Below are positions 22,564 through 31,899 of a stretch of DNA of 64,000 nucleotides, piece by piece; within the stretch, counting starts at the first letter, position 1, and each line of letters begins with the position of its first letter. The position numbers and the translations under genes were made by a program. This stretch comes from Pseudomonas sp. S06B 330. Its GTDB lineage: Bacteria > Pseudomonadota > Gammaproteobacteria > Pseudomonadales > Pseudomonadaceae. The stretch is from the NCBI RefSeq assembly GCF_002845275.2, contig NZ_CP088149.1, positions 4,336,501 through 4,400,500 of the forward strand, read 5' to 3'. Below the pieces are notes generated by a model. It did no database searches. It saw only the letters and a program-made list of their open reading frames with translations, and was not told the origin of the DNA.

Positions 22564-23889
22564 TTACTCAGCAGCCGGGGCCGGCTTGCGACGCTTGAGC
22601 GGCGCCAGACCATCAGCACTGGCCAACGGTGCGTTCGGCTTAGGCTTGGCCGTAGGCTTGCGCTTGGCCACAACTTTCTTGTCGCCCTTCTTGTCCGTCT
22701 TTTTCTTCTTCACGCCCGCAGCCTTGCCCGAGGCCTTGACCTTCTTCGGTCCGGTGTAGGTGCCTTTGACTTCCTTGATCACACGGCGCTCGAAGCTCTG
22801 CTTCAGGTAGCGCTCGATGCTCGACATCAGGTTCCAGTCGCCGTGGCAGATCAGCGAAACCGCCAGGCCTTCGTTACCGGCACGACCTGTACGGCCAATA
22901 CGGTGCACATATTCGTCGCCGCTGCGCGGCATGTCGAAGTTGATCACCAGATCCAGGCCATCGACGTCCAGGCCACGGGCTGCGACATCGGTGGCCACCA
23001 GCACCTTGGCGCCGCCTTGCTTCAGACGCTCGATAGCCAGCTTGCGGTCTTTCTGGTCTTTGTCGCCATGCAGGACGAAGGCTTTGATGTCCTTGGCCAC
23101 CAAATGACCGTAGATACGGTCAGCCATGACCCGGGTATTGGTGAAGATGATCGCCTTCTGGTAGGTCTCGTTGGCCAGCAACCACTGAACGATCTGCTCT
23201 TTGTGCTGGTTGTGATCAGCGGTAATGATCTGCTGACGGGTACCGTCGTTGAGCTGGCTGACGGTGTTGAGCATCAGGTGCTCCGGGTCTTTGAGCACCT
23301 TGCCGATCATGTCGCGCAGGCCTGCACCGCCGGTGGTGGCGGAGAACAGCAGGGTTTGTTCGCGGTTCGGGCACTCGCCGCACAGGCGCTCGACGTCTTC
23401 GGAGAAGCCCATGTCGAGCATGCGGTCAGCTTCGTCGAGGACAACCACTTGCACATGCTCAAGCTTCAGGTTGCCGGCATTGAGCTGCTCAAGCATGCGG
23501 CCTGGGGTGCCGACCAGGATGTCCGGCACCTTGCGCAGCATGGCAGCCTGTTCCTTGAAGTCTTCACCACCGGTGATCATGCCAGCCTTGATAAAGGTGA
23601 ACTGGGCAAAACGCTCGATTTCCTTCAGGGTTTGCTGCGCCAGCTCACGGGTCGGCAGCAGCACCAGGGCGCGGATCTCGACGCGCTTCTGCTTCAGATC
23701 GACCAGACGGTTGAGCACGGGCAGTACGAAGGCTGCGGTTTTGCCGCTACCGGTTTTCGCCGTCACCCGCAGGTCACGCCCCTGCAAAGCCAGGGGAATG
23801 GCGGCCGCCTGCACCGGAGTCGGCTCTTCGAAGTTCAATGCAGCAACGGCTTTGAGCAGGCGTTCGTGCAGGGCGAATTGGGAAAACAC
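22564..23889 (-). CDS. DEAD-box ATP-dependent RNA helicase
   Basis: A 441-residue DEAD-box helicase that remodels RNA, probably in ribosome assembly or RNA decay. Motifs in order: Q-motif region PTPVQAAAIP, Walker A AKTGSGKT (about 43-50), PTRELAQQ, TPGRML, DEADRMLDMGF (about 153), SATT, and in the second RecA domain ATDVAARGLD and HRIGRTGRAG. A lysine-rich tail of about 70 residues (KKKKTDKKGDKK) should bind RNA. It resembles SrmB/RhlE-type proteins, but I cannot assign an exact ortholog. Confidence 0.9.
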   Translation of the reverse strand: MFSQFALHERLLKAVAALNFEEPTPVQAAAIPLALQGRDLRVTAKTGSGKTAAFVLPVLNRLVDLKQKRVEIRALVLLPTRELAQQTLKEIERFAQFTFIKAGMITGGEDFKEQAAMLRKVPDILVGTPGRMLEQLNAGNLKLEHVQVVVLDEADRMLDMGFSEDVERLCGECPNREQTLLFSATTGGAGLRDMIGKVLKDPEHLMLNTVSQLNDGTRQQIITADHNQHKEQIVQWLLANETYQKAIIFTNTRVMADRIYGHLVAKDIKAFVLHGDKDQKDRKLAIERLKQGGAKVLVATDVAARGLDVDGLDLVINFDMPRSGDEYVHRIGRTGRAGNEGLAVSLICHGDWNLMSSIERYLKQSFERRVIKEVKGTYTGPKKVKASGKAAGVKKKKTDKKGDKKVVAKRKPTAKPKPNAPLASADGLAPLKRRKPAPAAE

Positions 23890-24030
23890 GGGTGTACCTC
23901 GGGCATGTGCAGAAATTCAGCCGTATAGGGTAACGTTTTCCGGCGCTCACGCCGAATTTCTTTTGGCATTGATGCACCTTTCCGCGCTCTAATAAGCCCT
24001 CACTTTCCAATCGGACACGTCAACTACCGC

Positions 24031-25332
24031 ATGGCTATTGAACAGTTCTGGCAAAACGCCCTCGATCTATGGGGCACTCTCGATCAACATCCCGTGCTGC
24101 ACGCAGGCCTTGGGCTGGGCGTTCTGCTGGTCATCGCGCTAGTGCTCGGCCGGGTAGCACGCTTTCTAATCCTTCACGCGGTCAAGCTGCTGAGCCGACA
24201 GCCGGCTGTGCACTGGCTCAATGATCTGCTGAACAACAAAGTTTTCCACCGCCTGGCACAAATGACGCCATCGCTGGTGGTGCAATTCGGCCTGAAGCTA
24301 GTTCCGGAGCTCAACGCCACCAGCCAGCACTTCCTGGGCAACGTTGCGTTGGCCTTCACCATTCTGTTTCTGGTACTGGCCATCAGCGCCCTGCTCGACG
24401 CCCTGCTCGACATCTACGCGCGCACCGAACACGCCCGCACTCGCTCGATCAAGGGTTATGTGCAACTGGCGAAGATGGTCTTGTTCATCTTTGGCGCGAT
24501 CATCATCGTCGCCACCCTGATCGACCGCTCGCCGCTGTTGCTGCTGTCAGGCCTGGGTGCCATGTCGGCGGTGATTCTGTTGGTATATAAGGACACCTTG
24601 CTGTCGTTCGTGGCCAGCGTGCAGCTGACCAGCAACGACATGCTGCGGGTCGGTGACTGGATCGAGATGCCGCAGGTCGGTGCTGACGGCGATGTGGTGG
24701 ACATCACCTTGCACACGGTCAAGGTGCAGAACTTCGACAAGACCATCGTCTCGATCCCTACCTGGCGATTGATGTCCGAATCGTTCAAGAACTGGCGCGG
24801 CATGCAGCAATCAGGCGGGCGCCGGATCAAGCGCAGCCTGTATATCGACGCTGGCGGTGTACGGTTCCTGACCGACAACGAAGAACAGCGTCTGAGCCAG
24901 GTTCACCTGCTGACCGACTACATCGCCCGCAAGCGCAGCGAGCTCAAAGCCTGGAACGAGGCTCAGGGTAATGTCGCCGAGTTGTCCGCCAACCGTCGGC
25001 GCATGACCAACATCGGTACCTTCCGCGCCTATGCCCTGGCCTACCTGAAGAGCCACGCGGAGATCCAGCCGAACATGACCTGCATGGTCCGCCAGATGCA
25101 GACCACCGCCCAGGGCATCCCGCTAGAGATTTACTGCTTCACCCGCACCACCGCATGGGGTGATTACGAGCGGATCCAGGGTGACATCTTCGACTACCTG
25201 CTGGCAGTGATGCCGGAGTTCGGCCTGAGCCTGTACCAGCAACCCAGCGGCACCGACCTGCGCGCCGGGCTGCTACCGGCGAGCCTGCCCCACCAGCAAC
25301 GGACGCTGACTGCCGAGACGACCGAGCCATAG
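24031..25332 (+). CDS. Mechanosensitive channel of the MscS family (YbdG-like)
   Basis: A 433-residue inner-membrane protein with about five N-terminal hydrophobic segments (residues 20-190) and an MscS core. The pore-lining region and beta domain are seen in LLLSGLGAMSAVILLVYKDT and DMLRVGDWIEMP, followed by GDVVDITLHTVKVQNFDKT. The extra insertion in the C-terminal domain (RKRSELKAWN) and the total length fit the YbdG subgroup rather than short MscS. Such channels release solutes on osmotic downshift. Its last 60 bp overlap the convergent EamA gene. Confidence 0.88.
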   Translation: MAIEQFWQNALDLWGTLDQHPVLHAGLGLGVLLVIALVLGRVARFLILHAVKLLSRQPAVHWLNDLLNNKVFHRLAQMTPSLVVQFGLKLVPELNATSQHFLGNVALAFTILFLVLAISALLDALLDIYARTEHARTRSIKGYVQLAKMVLFIFGAIIIVATLIDRSPLLLLSGLGAMSAVILLVYKDTLLSFVASVQLTSNDMLRVGDWIEMPQVGADGDVVDITLHTVKVQNFDKTIVSIPTWRLMSESFKNWRGMQQSGGRRIKRSLYIDAGGVRFLTDNEEQRLSQVHLLTDYIARKRSELKAWNEAQGNVAELSANRRRMTNIGTFRAYALAYLKSHAEIQPNMTCMVRQMQTTAQGIPLEIYCFTRTTAWGDYERIQGDIFDYLLAVMPEFGLSLYQQPSGTDLRAGLLPASLPHQQRTLTAETTEP

Positions 25333-26151
25333 CGAAGCCAGGATAATCGCCCCGCCGATGAACAACCTGCCCAGGGGCTCGTGCTGGTTCCAGATCAGCA
25401 AATTGAGCAGCAGCCCCACCGGTACGTGCAGGTTGTTCATCACCGCCAGGGTCGCGCCGGAAACCAGGCACGCGCCCTTGTTCCACCAGTACAAGCCCAA
25501 TGCCGTCGGGCATAGCCCGAGGAACAGCAACACCAGCCATTGCACATCGGTGCTTGGCAGGTGCTGGCTGTTGCCGAACGCCAGGAACGCAGGCAACACC
25601 ACCAACAAGGCGCCCAGGTAGAAGTAACCGAAACGCCGGTAGTGCGGCAGGTCACTGGGGTTGCGCGCGATCAGGTGACGGTACAGCACTTGCCCGGCCG
25701 CATAGGTGAAGTTGGCCAGTTGCAGCAGCAAGAAACCGATAAAGAAGTCCGGGCTGATGCTGTCGAAACGAATGACTGCCGCACCCGCCACCGCGACCAG
25801 CGCTGCCACCAGTGCCCACGGGTTGAAGCGCCGGTTCAGGGCATCTTCGATCAAGGTCACGTGCAACGGCGTGAGGATGGTGAACAGCAGCACTTCCGGC
25901 ACGGTCAGCACCCTGAAACTCAGGTACAGGCAGACATAGGTGATGCCGTATTGCAGCGCGCCGATCAGCAGCATCGAGCGCATGAAACGCGGCTCGACCT
26001 GACGCCAGCGGGTCAAGGGCAAAAACACCAGTCCGGCCAGCAGTACCCGCGCCAGCACGGCGAAGTAACTGTCCACATGTCCAGCCAGGTACTCGCCAAT
26101 CAGGCTGAAGGAAAATGCCTGGATCAGCGCGACGATCAATAAATAGCCCAT
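25273..26151 (-). CDS. EamA-family transporter (carboxylate/amino acid/amine type)
   Basis: A 292-residue inner-membrane permease with ten hydrophobic segments in two EamA halves. It starts MGYLLIVALIQAFSFSLIGE and has TVPEVLLFTILTPLHVTLIE in the first half and FLGLCPTALGLYWWNKGACL in the second, as in the YicL-like subgroup. The frame continues upstream to 26280, but the ATG at 26151 with AAGGGGC before it starts the first membrane helix. The 3' end overlaps the convergent MscS-type gene by 60 bp, which is unusual. Substrate unknown. Confidence 0.82.
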   Translation of the reverse strand: MGYLLIVALIQAFSFSLIGEYLAGHVDSYFAVLARVLLAGLVFLPLTRWRQVEPRFMRSMLLIGALQYGITYVCLYLSFRVLTVPEVLLFTILTPLHVTLIEDALNRRFNPWALVAALVAVAGAAVIRFDSISPDFFIGFLLLQLANFTYAAGQVLYRHLIARNPSDLPHYRRFGYFYLGALLVVLPAFLAFGNSQHLPSTDVQWLVLLFLGLCPTALGLYWWNKGACLVSGATLAVMNNLHVPVGLLLNLLIWNQHEPLGRLFIGGAIILASLWLGRLGSQRPLLVGQARR

Positions 26152-26283
26152 GGTTGCCCCTTGCTGTAGAGGCGGCGACATTAGCCGGTCACTCCCTACC
26201 CGGCAACTGCAAAAACAAGGGTCCGCTCTAGCCCGTGCCCCTACAGGGCCTGTACAGGCTCCGCCTTTGTGGAAGCCCACACA

Positions 26284-26315
26284 AAAAAATCCCGGTCATG
26301 CATACGCAGACCGGG
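26284..26315 (-). terminator. Rho-independent terminator of azoR
   Basis: On the minus strand CCCGGTC and GACCGGG pair across an 11-base loop, followed by a run of seven T. It lies 54 bp after the azoR stop codon. Confidence 0.75.
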
Positions 26316-26368
26316 CAAGCACACCCAAAGGAGCAGCAGGTATCAATCGGGAAAATTCAGGGGGTGGC

Positions 26369-26968
26369 TCAGGCCACCGCAGCCAGTTGTGCCTTGGCCT
26401 GGTTCAAGCCCTTCTCGTGGAAGTCCCCTCCCAGGTTCAGGCCTTCGGCGTGAATGAAGGTCACATCGTGGATGCCAATGAACGCCATTACCTGACGCAG
26501 GTAGGGTTCCTGGTGATCCGTGGTGGCGCCAGCATGGATGCCACCGCGGGCAGTGAGCATGTAAGCCTTCTTGCCGGTGAGCAGCCCTTGTGGGCCGGTT
26601 TCGGTGTACTTGAAGGTGACGCCAGCACGTAGAACATGGTCCAGCCAGGCCTTCAAGGTGCTTGGGATGGTGAAGTTGTACATCGGCGCAGCCAGTACCA
26701 GCACATCGGCGGCCAGTACTTCATCGGTCAATTCGTTGGAGCGGGCCAGGGCCTGCAGCTCGTCAGCATTACGCTGGTCTTTAGGCTTCATCCAACCACC
26801 GAGCAGGTTGGCATCCAGGTGCGGAACCGGGTTGATGGCCAGATCGCGCAGGGTGATCTGGTCGCCAGGGTGGGCCGCTTGCCACTGGCTGACAAAGTCA
26901 CGGGTCAGTTGCCGGGAGATCGAGTCCTGCTGACGAGCGCTGCTTTCGATAACAAGTACACGGGACAT
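26369..26968 (-). CDS. azoR: FMN-dependent NADH-azoreductase
   Basis: A 199-residue flavodoxin-fold quinone/azo reductase that uses NAD(P)H and FMN to reduce quinones and azo compounds. Visible features are the FMN phosphate loop region SSARQQDSISRQL (about residues 9-21), the flavin-contacting APMYNFTIPSTLKAWLDHVL (about 94-113) and LTARGG (about 138). Length equals the AzoR family. It is next to the PA3224-like small gene and LysR gene as in P. aeruginosa (where the paralog is azoR3), so regulation by that LysR protein is possible. Confidence 0.9.
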   Translation of the reverse strand: MSRVLVIESSARQQDSISRQLTRDFVSQWQAAHPGDQITLRDLAINPVPHLDANLLGGWMKPKDQRNADELQALARSNELTDEVLAADVLVLAAPMYNFTIPSTLKAWLDHVLRAGVTFKYTETGPQGLLTGKKAYMLTARGGIHAGATTDHQEPYLRQVMAFIGIHDVTFIHAEGLNLGGDFHEKGLNQAKAQLAAVA

Positions 26969-27118
26969 GGGGTTGCCTCCATCGGCAAATGCGGTAAGTC
27001 GATGGAGGTAAGACTAAACAGTGACCGATCGATTAAAAAGCGTAAAATCTGGGTGCAATCTATCAGTTAATTTGTTTTATTGTGTCGGTGCACTACCCTG
27101 AACCTCAGTGCGCGCGCC

Positions 27119-27433
27119 TTATTGCGGCTTGCAGTCCAGGCTGATGCGCAGCTTGATAATCTCGCGGTTGAACTTGGCGGTGACATCCTTACTCTGCTTG
27201 GCCGGTACCTGCACGCGGCGCACCCTGGGGGCTTCCGGACCATTTTGGAACCTTACTTTGCATTGCGCGGGCACCTCACCATAGTTGTTCAAGGTGATCG
27301 AGCCCATGTCACGGTCGGTGTCATAGGTGGCGTAGTCGAGCTTGACGCCGTCGAGATGCTTTTCCACGTCAATGGGATAAGCCAAGGCTGTGAGCGGAAG
27401 CAGGGCCAGCAGTACAGCACAACATTTCTTCAT
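27119..27433 (-). CDS. Small periplasmic hypothetical protein
   Basis: A 104-residue protein with a signal peptide (MKKCCAVLLALLPLTALA) and a mature domain of about 85 residues containing two cysteines (AQCKVRF and SLDCKPQ), probably disulfide bonded. The mature part reads as a compact beta-rich domain with no catalytic motif I recognise. It is divergent from the LysR gene, 49 bp away, and is conserved at this place in P. aeruginosa (PA3224 position). No function is assigned. Confidence 0.7.
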   Translation of the reverse strand: MKKCCAVLLALLPLTALAYPIDVEKHLDGVKLDYATYDTDRDMGSITLNNYGEVPAQCKVRFQNGPEAPRVRRVQVPAKQSKDVTAKFNREIIKLRISLDCKPQ

Positions 27434-27482
27434 ACGACGCTCTCCATGAAAGAGCGCCAGCTTAGGACAACAGGAGCCGAAG

Positions 27483-28406
27483 ATGAAAGCGCCGCGCGTT
27501 ACCCTGGATCAGTGGCGGACCCTGCAAGCGGTAGTCGATCACGGTGGATTTGCCCAAGCGGCCGAAGCATTGCACCGCTCGCAATCCTCGGTGAGCTACA
27601 CCGTGGCGCGCATGCAAGACCAACTGGGCGTGCCACTGCTGCGCATCGACGGGCGCAAGGCGGTGCTGACTGAAGCCGGGAACGTCCTGCTGCGCCGCTC
27701 GCGGCAGTTGGTCAAACAGGCCAGCCAACTGGAAGACCTGGCCCACCACATGGAACAGGGCTGGGAGGCTGAAGTGCGGCTGGTGGTTGATGCCGCCTAC
27801 CCCAACGCCCGCCTGGTCCGCGCCCTGAGCGCGTTCATGCCGCAGAGCCGGGGTTGCCGTGTACGTCTGCGCGAAGAAGTGCTGTCCGGCGTTGAAGAGG
27901 TGCTGCACGAAGGCATCGCTGACCTGGCGATCAGCGGCTTCAGCATTTCCGGTTACCTGGGCACCGAACTCAGTTCGGTGGAGTTCGTCGCCGTTGCCCA
28001 CCCTGACCACAGCCTGCACCGCCTGGGCCGCGAGCTGAATTTCCAAGACCTGGAAAGCCAGCTGCAAGTGGTCATCCGTGACTCGGGGCGCGCGCAACCA
28101 CTCGATGTGGGCTGGCTTGGCGCCGAGCAGCGCTGGACGGTCGGCAGCCTGGCCACTGCCGCCACCTTCGTCAGCAGCGGCCTGGGCTTTGCCTGGCTAC
28201 CGCGCCACCTGATTGAACGTGAGTTGCGCGATGGCGTACTCAAGCCTCTGCCGCTGGATCAGGGTGGCAGTCGCCATCCACTGTTCTACCTTTACTCCAA
28301 CAAGGACAAACCCTTGGGCCCGGCCACGCAGATTCTTATCGAGTTGCTGCGCAATTTCGATACAGCACCCTTGGACGTGCCCTTCGCCGCTCCCGCCCAA
28401 GCCTGA
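27483..28406 (+). CDS. LysR-family transcriptional regulator
   Basis: A 307-residue LysR-type regulator. The winged helix at residues 5-65 (FAQAAEALHRSQSSVSYTVA as recognition helix) is followed by the effector-binding domain. It is close to PA3225 of P. aeruginosa by position: an azoreductase and small periplasmic gene on one side, a hydrolase and ppiA on the other. It starts at an ATG right after AGGAGCCGAAG and is 14 bp before the hydrolase gene, so it is likely part of one operon with it. The effector is unknown. Confidence 0.88.
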   Translation: MKAPRVTLDQWRTLQAVVDHGGFAQAAEALHRSQSSVSYTVARMQDQLGVPLLRIDGRKAVLTEAGNVLLRRSRQLVKQASQLEDLAHHMEQGWEAEVRLVVDAAYPNARLVRALSAFMPQSRGCRVRLREEVLSGVEEVLHEGIADLAISGFSISGYLGTELSSVEFVAVAHPDHSLHRLGRELNFQDLESQLQVVIRDSGRAQPLDVGWLGAEQRWTVGSLATAATFVSSGLGFAWLPRHLIERELRDGVLKPLPLDQGGSRHPLFYLYSNKDKPLGPATQILIELLRNFDTAPLDVPFAAPAQA

Positions 28407-28420
28407 CAGGAATCACGCCC

Positions 28421-29233
28421 ATGGCCTATTTCGAACATGAAGGTTGCTCGTTGCACTACGAGGAATATGGCCAGGGTGAACCCCTGGTGCTGTTGCATGG
28501 GCTGGGGTCGAGTTGCCAGGACTGGGAAATGCAGGTGCCGACACTTGCCCGTCACTACCGGGTGATCCTCATGGACATCCGCGGTCACGGCCGCTCCGAC
28601 AAGCCTCGCGAACGCTATAGCATTCAGAGTTTCAGCGCCGACCTGCTGGCCCTGCTCGAACAACTGCAGACTGGACCTGTACACCTGGTCGGCCTGTCCA
28701 TGGGCGGTATGGTCGGCTTTCAGTTCGCCGTTGATCATTCCGAATGGTTACGCAGCCTGTGCATCGTCAACAGTGCCCCGGAGGTCAAACGCCGTACCCG
28801 CCAGGAATGGATATTTTGGGCCCAGCGCTGGGCCATGGCACGCCTGCTGAGTCTGGAAGCCATCGGCAAAGGTTTGGCCTCCCGCTTGTTTCCCAAGCCG
28901 GAACAAGCCGACCTGCGCCGCAAGATGGCCGAACGTTGGGCGAAAAACGACAAGCGCGCCTACCTGGCCAGCTTCGATGCCATTGTCGGTTGGGGCGTCA
29001 GCGAACGCCTGGGGCAGATCCGCTGTCCTACGCTGGTCATCAGCGCCGACCATGATTACACCCCGGTAGACCTCAAAGAGCGCTACGTGCGCCTGATTCC
29101 TCAGGCGCGACTGGCGGTCATTGAAGATTCCCGGCACGCTACCCCCCTGGATCAACCTCACGTTTTCAATCAGACGCTGCTGCACTTTCTGGCGGCGTCC
29201 ACTACCTCTCAAGGAACATTGAGCCCATGCTGA
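28421..29233 (+). CDS. Alpha/beta hydrolase
   Basis: A 270-residue alpha/beta-fold hydrolase. The oxyanion region [11 protein letters not shown] (about residues 26-36), the nucleophile elbow GLSMGGM (serine near 93), the acid in SADHDYTPV (about 210) and the histidine in [10 protein letters not shown] (about 240) form a complete triad. It resembles proline-iminopeptidase/enol-lactonase-like esterases, but the substrate cannot be inferred. Its last 7 bp overlap the ppiA start, indicating translational coupling. Confidence 0.85.
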   Translation: MAYFEHEGCSLHYEEYGQGEPLVLLHGLGSSCQDWEMQVPTLARHYRVILMDIRGHGRSDKPRERYSIQSFSADLLALLEQLQTGPVHLVGLSMGGMVGFQFAVDHSEWLRSLCIVNSAPEVKRRTRQEWIFWAQRWAMARLLSLEAIGKGLASRLFPKPEQADLRRKMAERWAKNDKRAYLASFDAIVGWGVSERLGQIRCPTLVISADHDYTPVDLKERYVRLIPQARLAVIEDSRHATPLDQPHVFNQTLLHFLAASTTSQGTLSPC

Positions 29234-29784
29234 AAAAACTCCTGCTCGCCACCTGCTCGGTCGTTTTCGCCACCAGCCTGATGGCGGCCGATAAAGCACC
29301 CCACGTATTGTTCGACACCAGCTTCGGCCAGATTGAAGTGGAACTGGATCCGGTCAAGGCACCGATCAGCAGCCAGAACTTCCTCCAATACGTGGACAGT
29401 GGCTTCTACAACAACACCATTTTCCACCGCGTGATCCCAGGCTTCATGGCCCAGGGTGGCGGCTTCACCGAGCAGATGGTGCAAAAGCCAACCAAGGATC
29501 CGATCCGCAACGAAGCCAGCAACGGCCTGAAAAACGTCCGCGGCACGCTGTCGATGGCGCGTACTTCCAATCCCAACTCGGCCACCAGCCAGTTCTTCAT
29601 CAACGTGGCGGACAACGCCTTCCTCGACCCGGGTCGTGACGCCGGTTACGCAGTATTTGCCAAAGTGGTCAAAGGCATGGACGTGGTCGACCAGATCGTC
29701 AATTCGCCTACCACGGTCAAGAAAGGCATGCGTGATGTGCCGGTCGACCCGGTGTTCATCAAGTCGGCCAAACGCGTCGACTGA
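29227..29784 (+). CDS. ppiA: Periplasmic peptidyl-prolyl cis-trans isomerase A (cyclophilin)
   Basis: A 185-residue exported cyclophilin that catalyses cis-trans isomerisation of prolyl bonds in periplasmic proteins. A signal peptide covers about residues 1-20 ([16 protein letters not shown]). The catalytic core shows [15 protein letters not shown] with the active-site arginine (about 62-76) and [11 protein letters not shown] (about 117). Length matches E. coli PpiA. It overlaps the upstream hydrolase gene and precedes an ABC exporter by 65 bp, as in P. aeruginosa PA3226-3228. Confidence 0.92.
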   Translation: MLKKLLLATCSVVFATSLMAADKAPHVLFDTSFGQIEVELDPVKAPISSQNFLQYVDSGFYNNTIFHRVIPGFMAQGGGFTEQMVQKPTKDPIRNEASNGLKNVRGTLSMARTSNPNSATSQFFINVADNAFLDPGRDAGYAVFAKVVKGMDVVDQIVNSPTTVKKGMRDVPVDPVFIKSAKRVD

Positions 29785-29849
29785 CCCAAGGTTTCACAGG
29801 GACGTGAACCCAGGCCTTTGGGTCGCAGCAGACAGGAGTTGTCCTTTTC

Positions 29850-31682
29850 ATGTTGTATCGCCGCTTCGAAAAGCTGATCGATATCTTTCGTGAAGCACCC
29901 AGCGCGTCACCACCGAGTACGGTGTTGCCGTTCTACCTATACTACCTTCGCCAGGTCTGGCCCAGCTTTGCCGTCCTGTTGGTAGTGGGCCTGATTGGCG
30001 CGCTGATCGAAGTGGCATTGTTCAGCTACCTGAGCCGGATCATCGATCTGGCACAGGGCACCCCCAATACCCATTTCTTCAGCGAACATGCTGGCGAACT
30101 GATCTGGATGTTGGTTGTGGCCCTGCTCCTGCGCCCGGTGTTTGTTGGCCTGCACGACCTGCTGGTGCATCAGACCATCAGCCCCGGCATGACCAGCATG
30201 ATCCGCTGGCAAAACCACACCTATGTGCTCAAGCAGAGCCTGAATTTTTTCCAGAGCGATTTTGCCGGGCGCATTGCTCAGCGCATCATGCAGACCGGCA
30301 ACTCGCTGCGTGATTCAGCCGTGCAGGCAGTGGACGCCCTGTGGCATGTACTGATTTATGCGATCAGTTCGCTGGTGCTGTTTGCCGAGGCAGACTGGCG
30401 CCTGATGCTGCCGCTGATCAGCTGGATCCTCTGTTACATTGGCGCGCTCTACTACTTCGTACCGCGGGTCAAAGCCCGAGCGGTGATTTCTTCGGATGCG
30501 CGCTCCAAGCTCATGGGCCGTATCGTCGATGGCTATACCAACATCGCCACCCTGAAACTCTTTGCCCACACCGACTTCGAGCAGCAATACGCGCGCGAAG
30601 CCATCCGCGAACAGACCGAAAAGACCCAGTTGGCGTCCCGCGTCATCACCAGCATGGACGTGGTCATCACCAGCCTCAACGGCTTGCTGATCGTCACGAC
30701 CACGGGGCTGGCCCTGTGGCTGTGGACCCAGTCACTGATCACCGTAGGTGCCATCGCCCTGGCCACGGGGCTGGTCATTCGTATCGTCAACATGTCCGGC
30801 TGGATCATGTGGGTGGTCAACGGCATCTTCGAAAACATTGGCATGGTTCAGGATGGCCTGCAGACCATTGCCCAGCCGGTGACCGTGACTGACCGCCCCA
30901 ACGCACCAGCACTTAAGGTCGAACGTGGTGCGGTGAAGTTCGAGAATGTCGGTTTCCACTATGGCAAAAGCAGCCGAATCATCGACGACCTGAACCTGGA
31001 CATCCGCCCCGGCGAGAAGATTGGCTTGATCGGTCCGTCAGGGGCCGGTAAATCAACGCTGGTCAACCTGCTACTGCGCCTGTACGACCTGGAAGGCGGG
31101 CGCATCCTGATTGATGGCCAGGACATTGCTCAGGTGACACAAGCCAGTTTGCGTGCACAGATCGGCATGATCACCCAAGACACGTCGCTACTGCACCGCT
31201 CGATCCGCGAAAACCTGTTGTACGGACGACCTGATGCCAGCGAAGAAGAACTCTGGGAGGCGGTACGCCGCGCCCGCGCCGATGAGTTCATCCCTCAGTT
31301 GTCCGATGCACAAGGGCGCACTGGATTTGATGCCCATGTCGGTGAGCGCGGGGTCAAATTATCGGGTGGTCAGCGCCAACGCATCGCCATTGCCCGGGTG
31401 CTGCTCAAGAACGCGCCGATCCTGATCATGGACGAAGCCACCTCGGCGCTGGACTCGGAGGTCGAAGCGGCGATTCAGGAAAGCCTCGAGACACTGATGC
31501 AGGGCAAGACGGTGATCGCTATCGCCCACCGGCTCTCGACCATTGCCCGTATGGATCGCTTGGTGGTGCTGGAGAAAGGCCGGATTGCCGAGATGGGCAG
31601 TCATGCTGAACTGTTGGCACATCAGGGATTGTATGCACGACTGTGGCATCACCAGACTGGCGGGTTTGTCGGAATTGACTGA
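29850..31682 (+). CDS. ABC exporter, fused permease and ATPase (MsbA-like)
   Basis: A 610-residue half-transporter. A six-helix membrane domain covers about residues 35-320, and the nucleotide-binding domain has Walker A GPSGAGKST, signature LSGGQRQRIAIAR, Walker B ILIMDEATSALD and H-loop IAHRLS. It would work as a homodimer exporting lipids or drugs. An AGGAG lies 11 bases before the ATG. The position downstream of ppiA corresponds to PA3228. The substrate is not evident. Confidence 0.88.
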   Translation: MLYRRFEKLIDIFREAPSASPPSTVLPFYLYYLRQVWPSFAVLLVVGLIGALIEVALFSYLSRIIDLAQGTPNTHFFSEHAGELIWMLVVALLLRPVFVGLHDLLVHQTISPGMTSMIRWQNHTYVLKQSLNFFQSDFAGRIAQRIMQTGNSLRDSAVQAVDALWHVLIYAISSLVLFAEADWRLMLPLISWILCYIGALYYFVPRVKARAVISSDARSKLMGRIVDGYTNIATLKLFAHTDFEQQYAREAIREQTEKTQLASRVITSMDVVITSLNGLLIVTTTGLALWLWTQSLITVGAIALATGLVIRIVNMSGWIMWVVNGIFENIGMVQDGLQTIAQPVTVTDRPNAPALKVERGAVKFENVGFHYGKSSRIIDDLNLDIRPGEKIGLIGPSGAGKSTLVNLLLRLYDLEGGRILIDGQDIAQVTQASLRAQIGMITQDTSLLHRSIRENLLYGRPDASEEELWEAVRRARADEFIPQLSDAQGRTGFDAHVGERGVKLSGGQRQRIAIARVLLKNAPILIMDEATSALDSEVEAAIQESLETLMQGKTVIAIAHRLSTIARMDRLVVLEKGRIAEMGSHAELLAHQGLYARLWHHQTGGFVGID

Positions 31683-31729
31683 ATACAAGGTCAGCCCAAC
31701 AGGCGGGAGCAACTGTCTGGACTGACCCC

Positions 31730-31868
31730 GTAGCCGCTGCCGCCGGGCTGCGATCGGGCGTGAAACGGCCGTAAAACCTGGCCACCTCGATTCCTCAGAC
31801 CCAACGAGGTGCCCGCGTTGCGACTGCCCTGCAGTCGATCGCAGCCTCGTACCTCGGCAGCGGCTACA
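31730..31868. repeat. REP-type inverted pair (REP family 1, copy 3)
   Basis: GTAGCCGCTGCCGCCGGGCT at the left and a counterpart ending GGCAGCGGCTACA at the right. The left arm carries CGATCGGGCGTGAAACGGCC, the reverse complement of the core at 1580 and 15720. It lies between the convergent ABC exporter and FemAB-like genes, where it may serve both transcript ends. Confidence 0.8.
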
Positions 31869-31899
31869 GCAAGTGTGGGCAATACCAACGTAAGTGCCC

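Noticed and set aside
22843..23928. Plus-strand open frames of 361 and 247 codons
   Set aside because: Antisense to the DEAD-box helicase gene, with no recognisable family.
26150..26280. N-terminal extension of the EamA gene (43 more codons)
   Set aside because: The extra stretch is not membrane-like or family-like, and the ATG at 26151 has an SD and begins the first helix.
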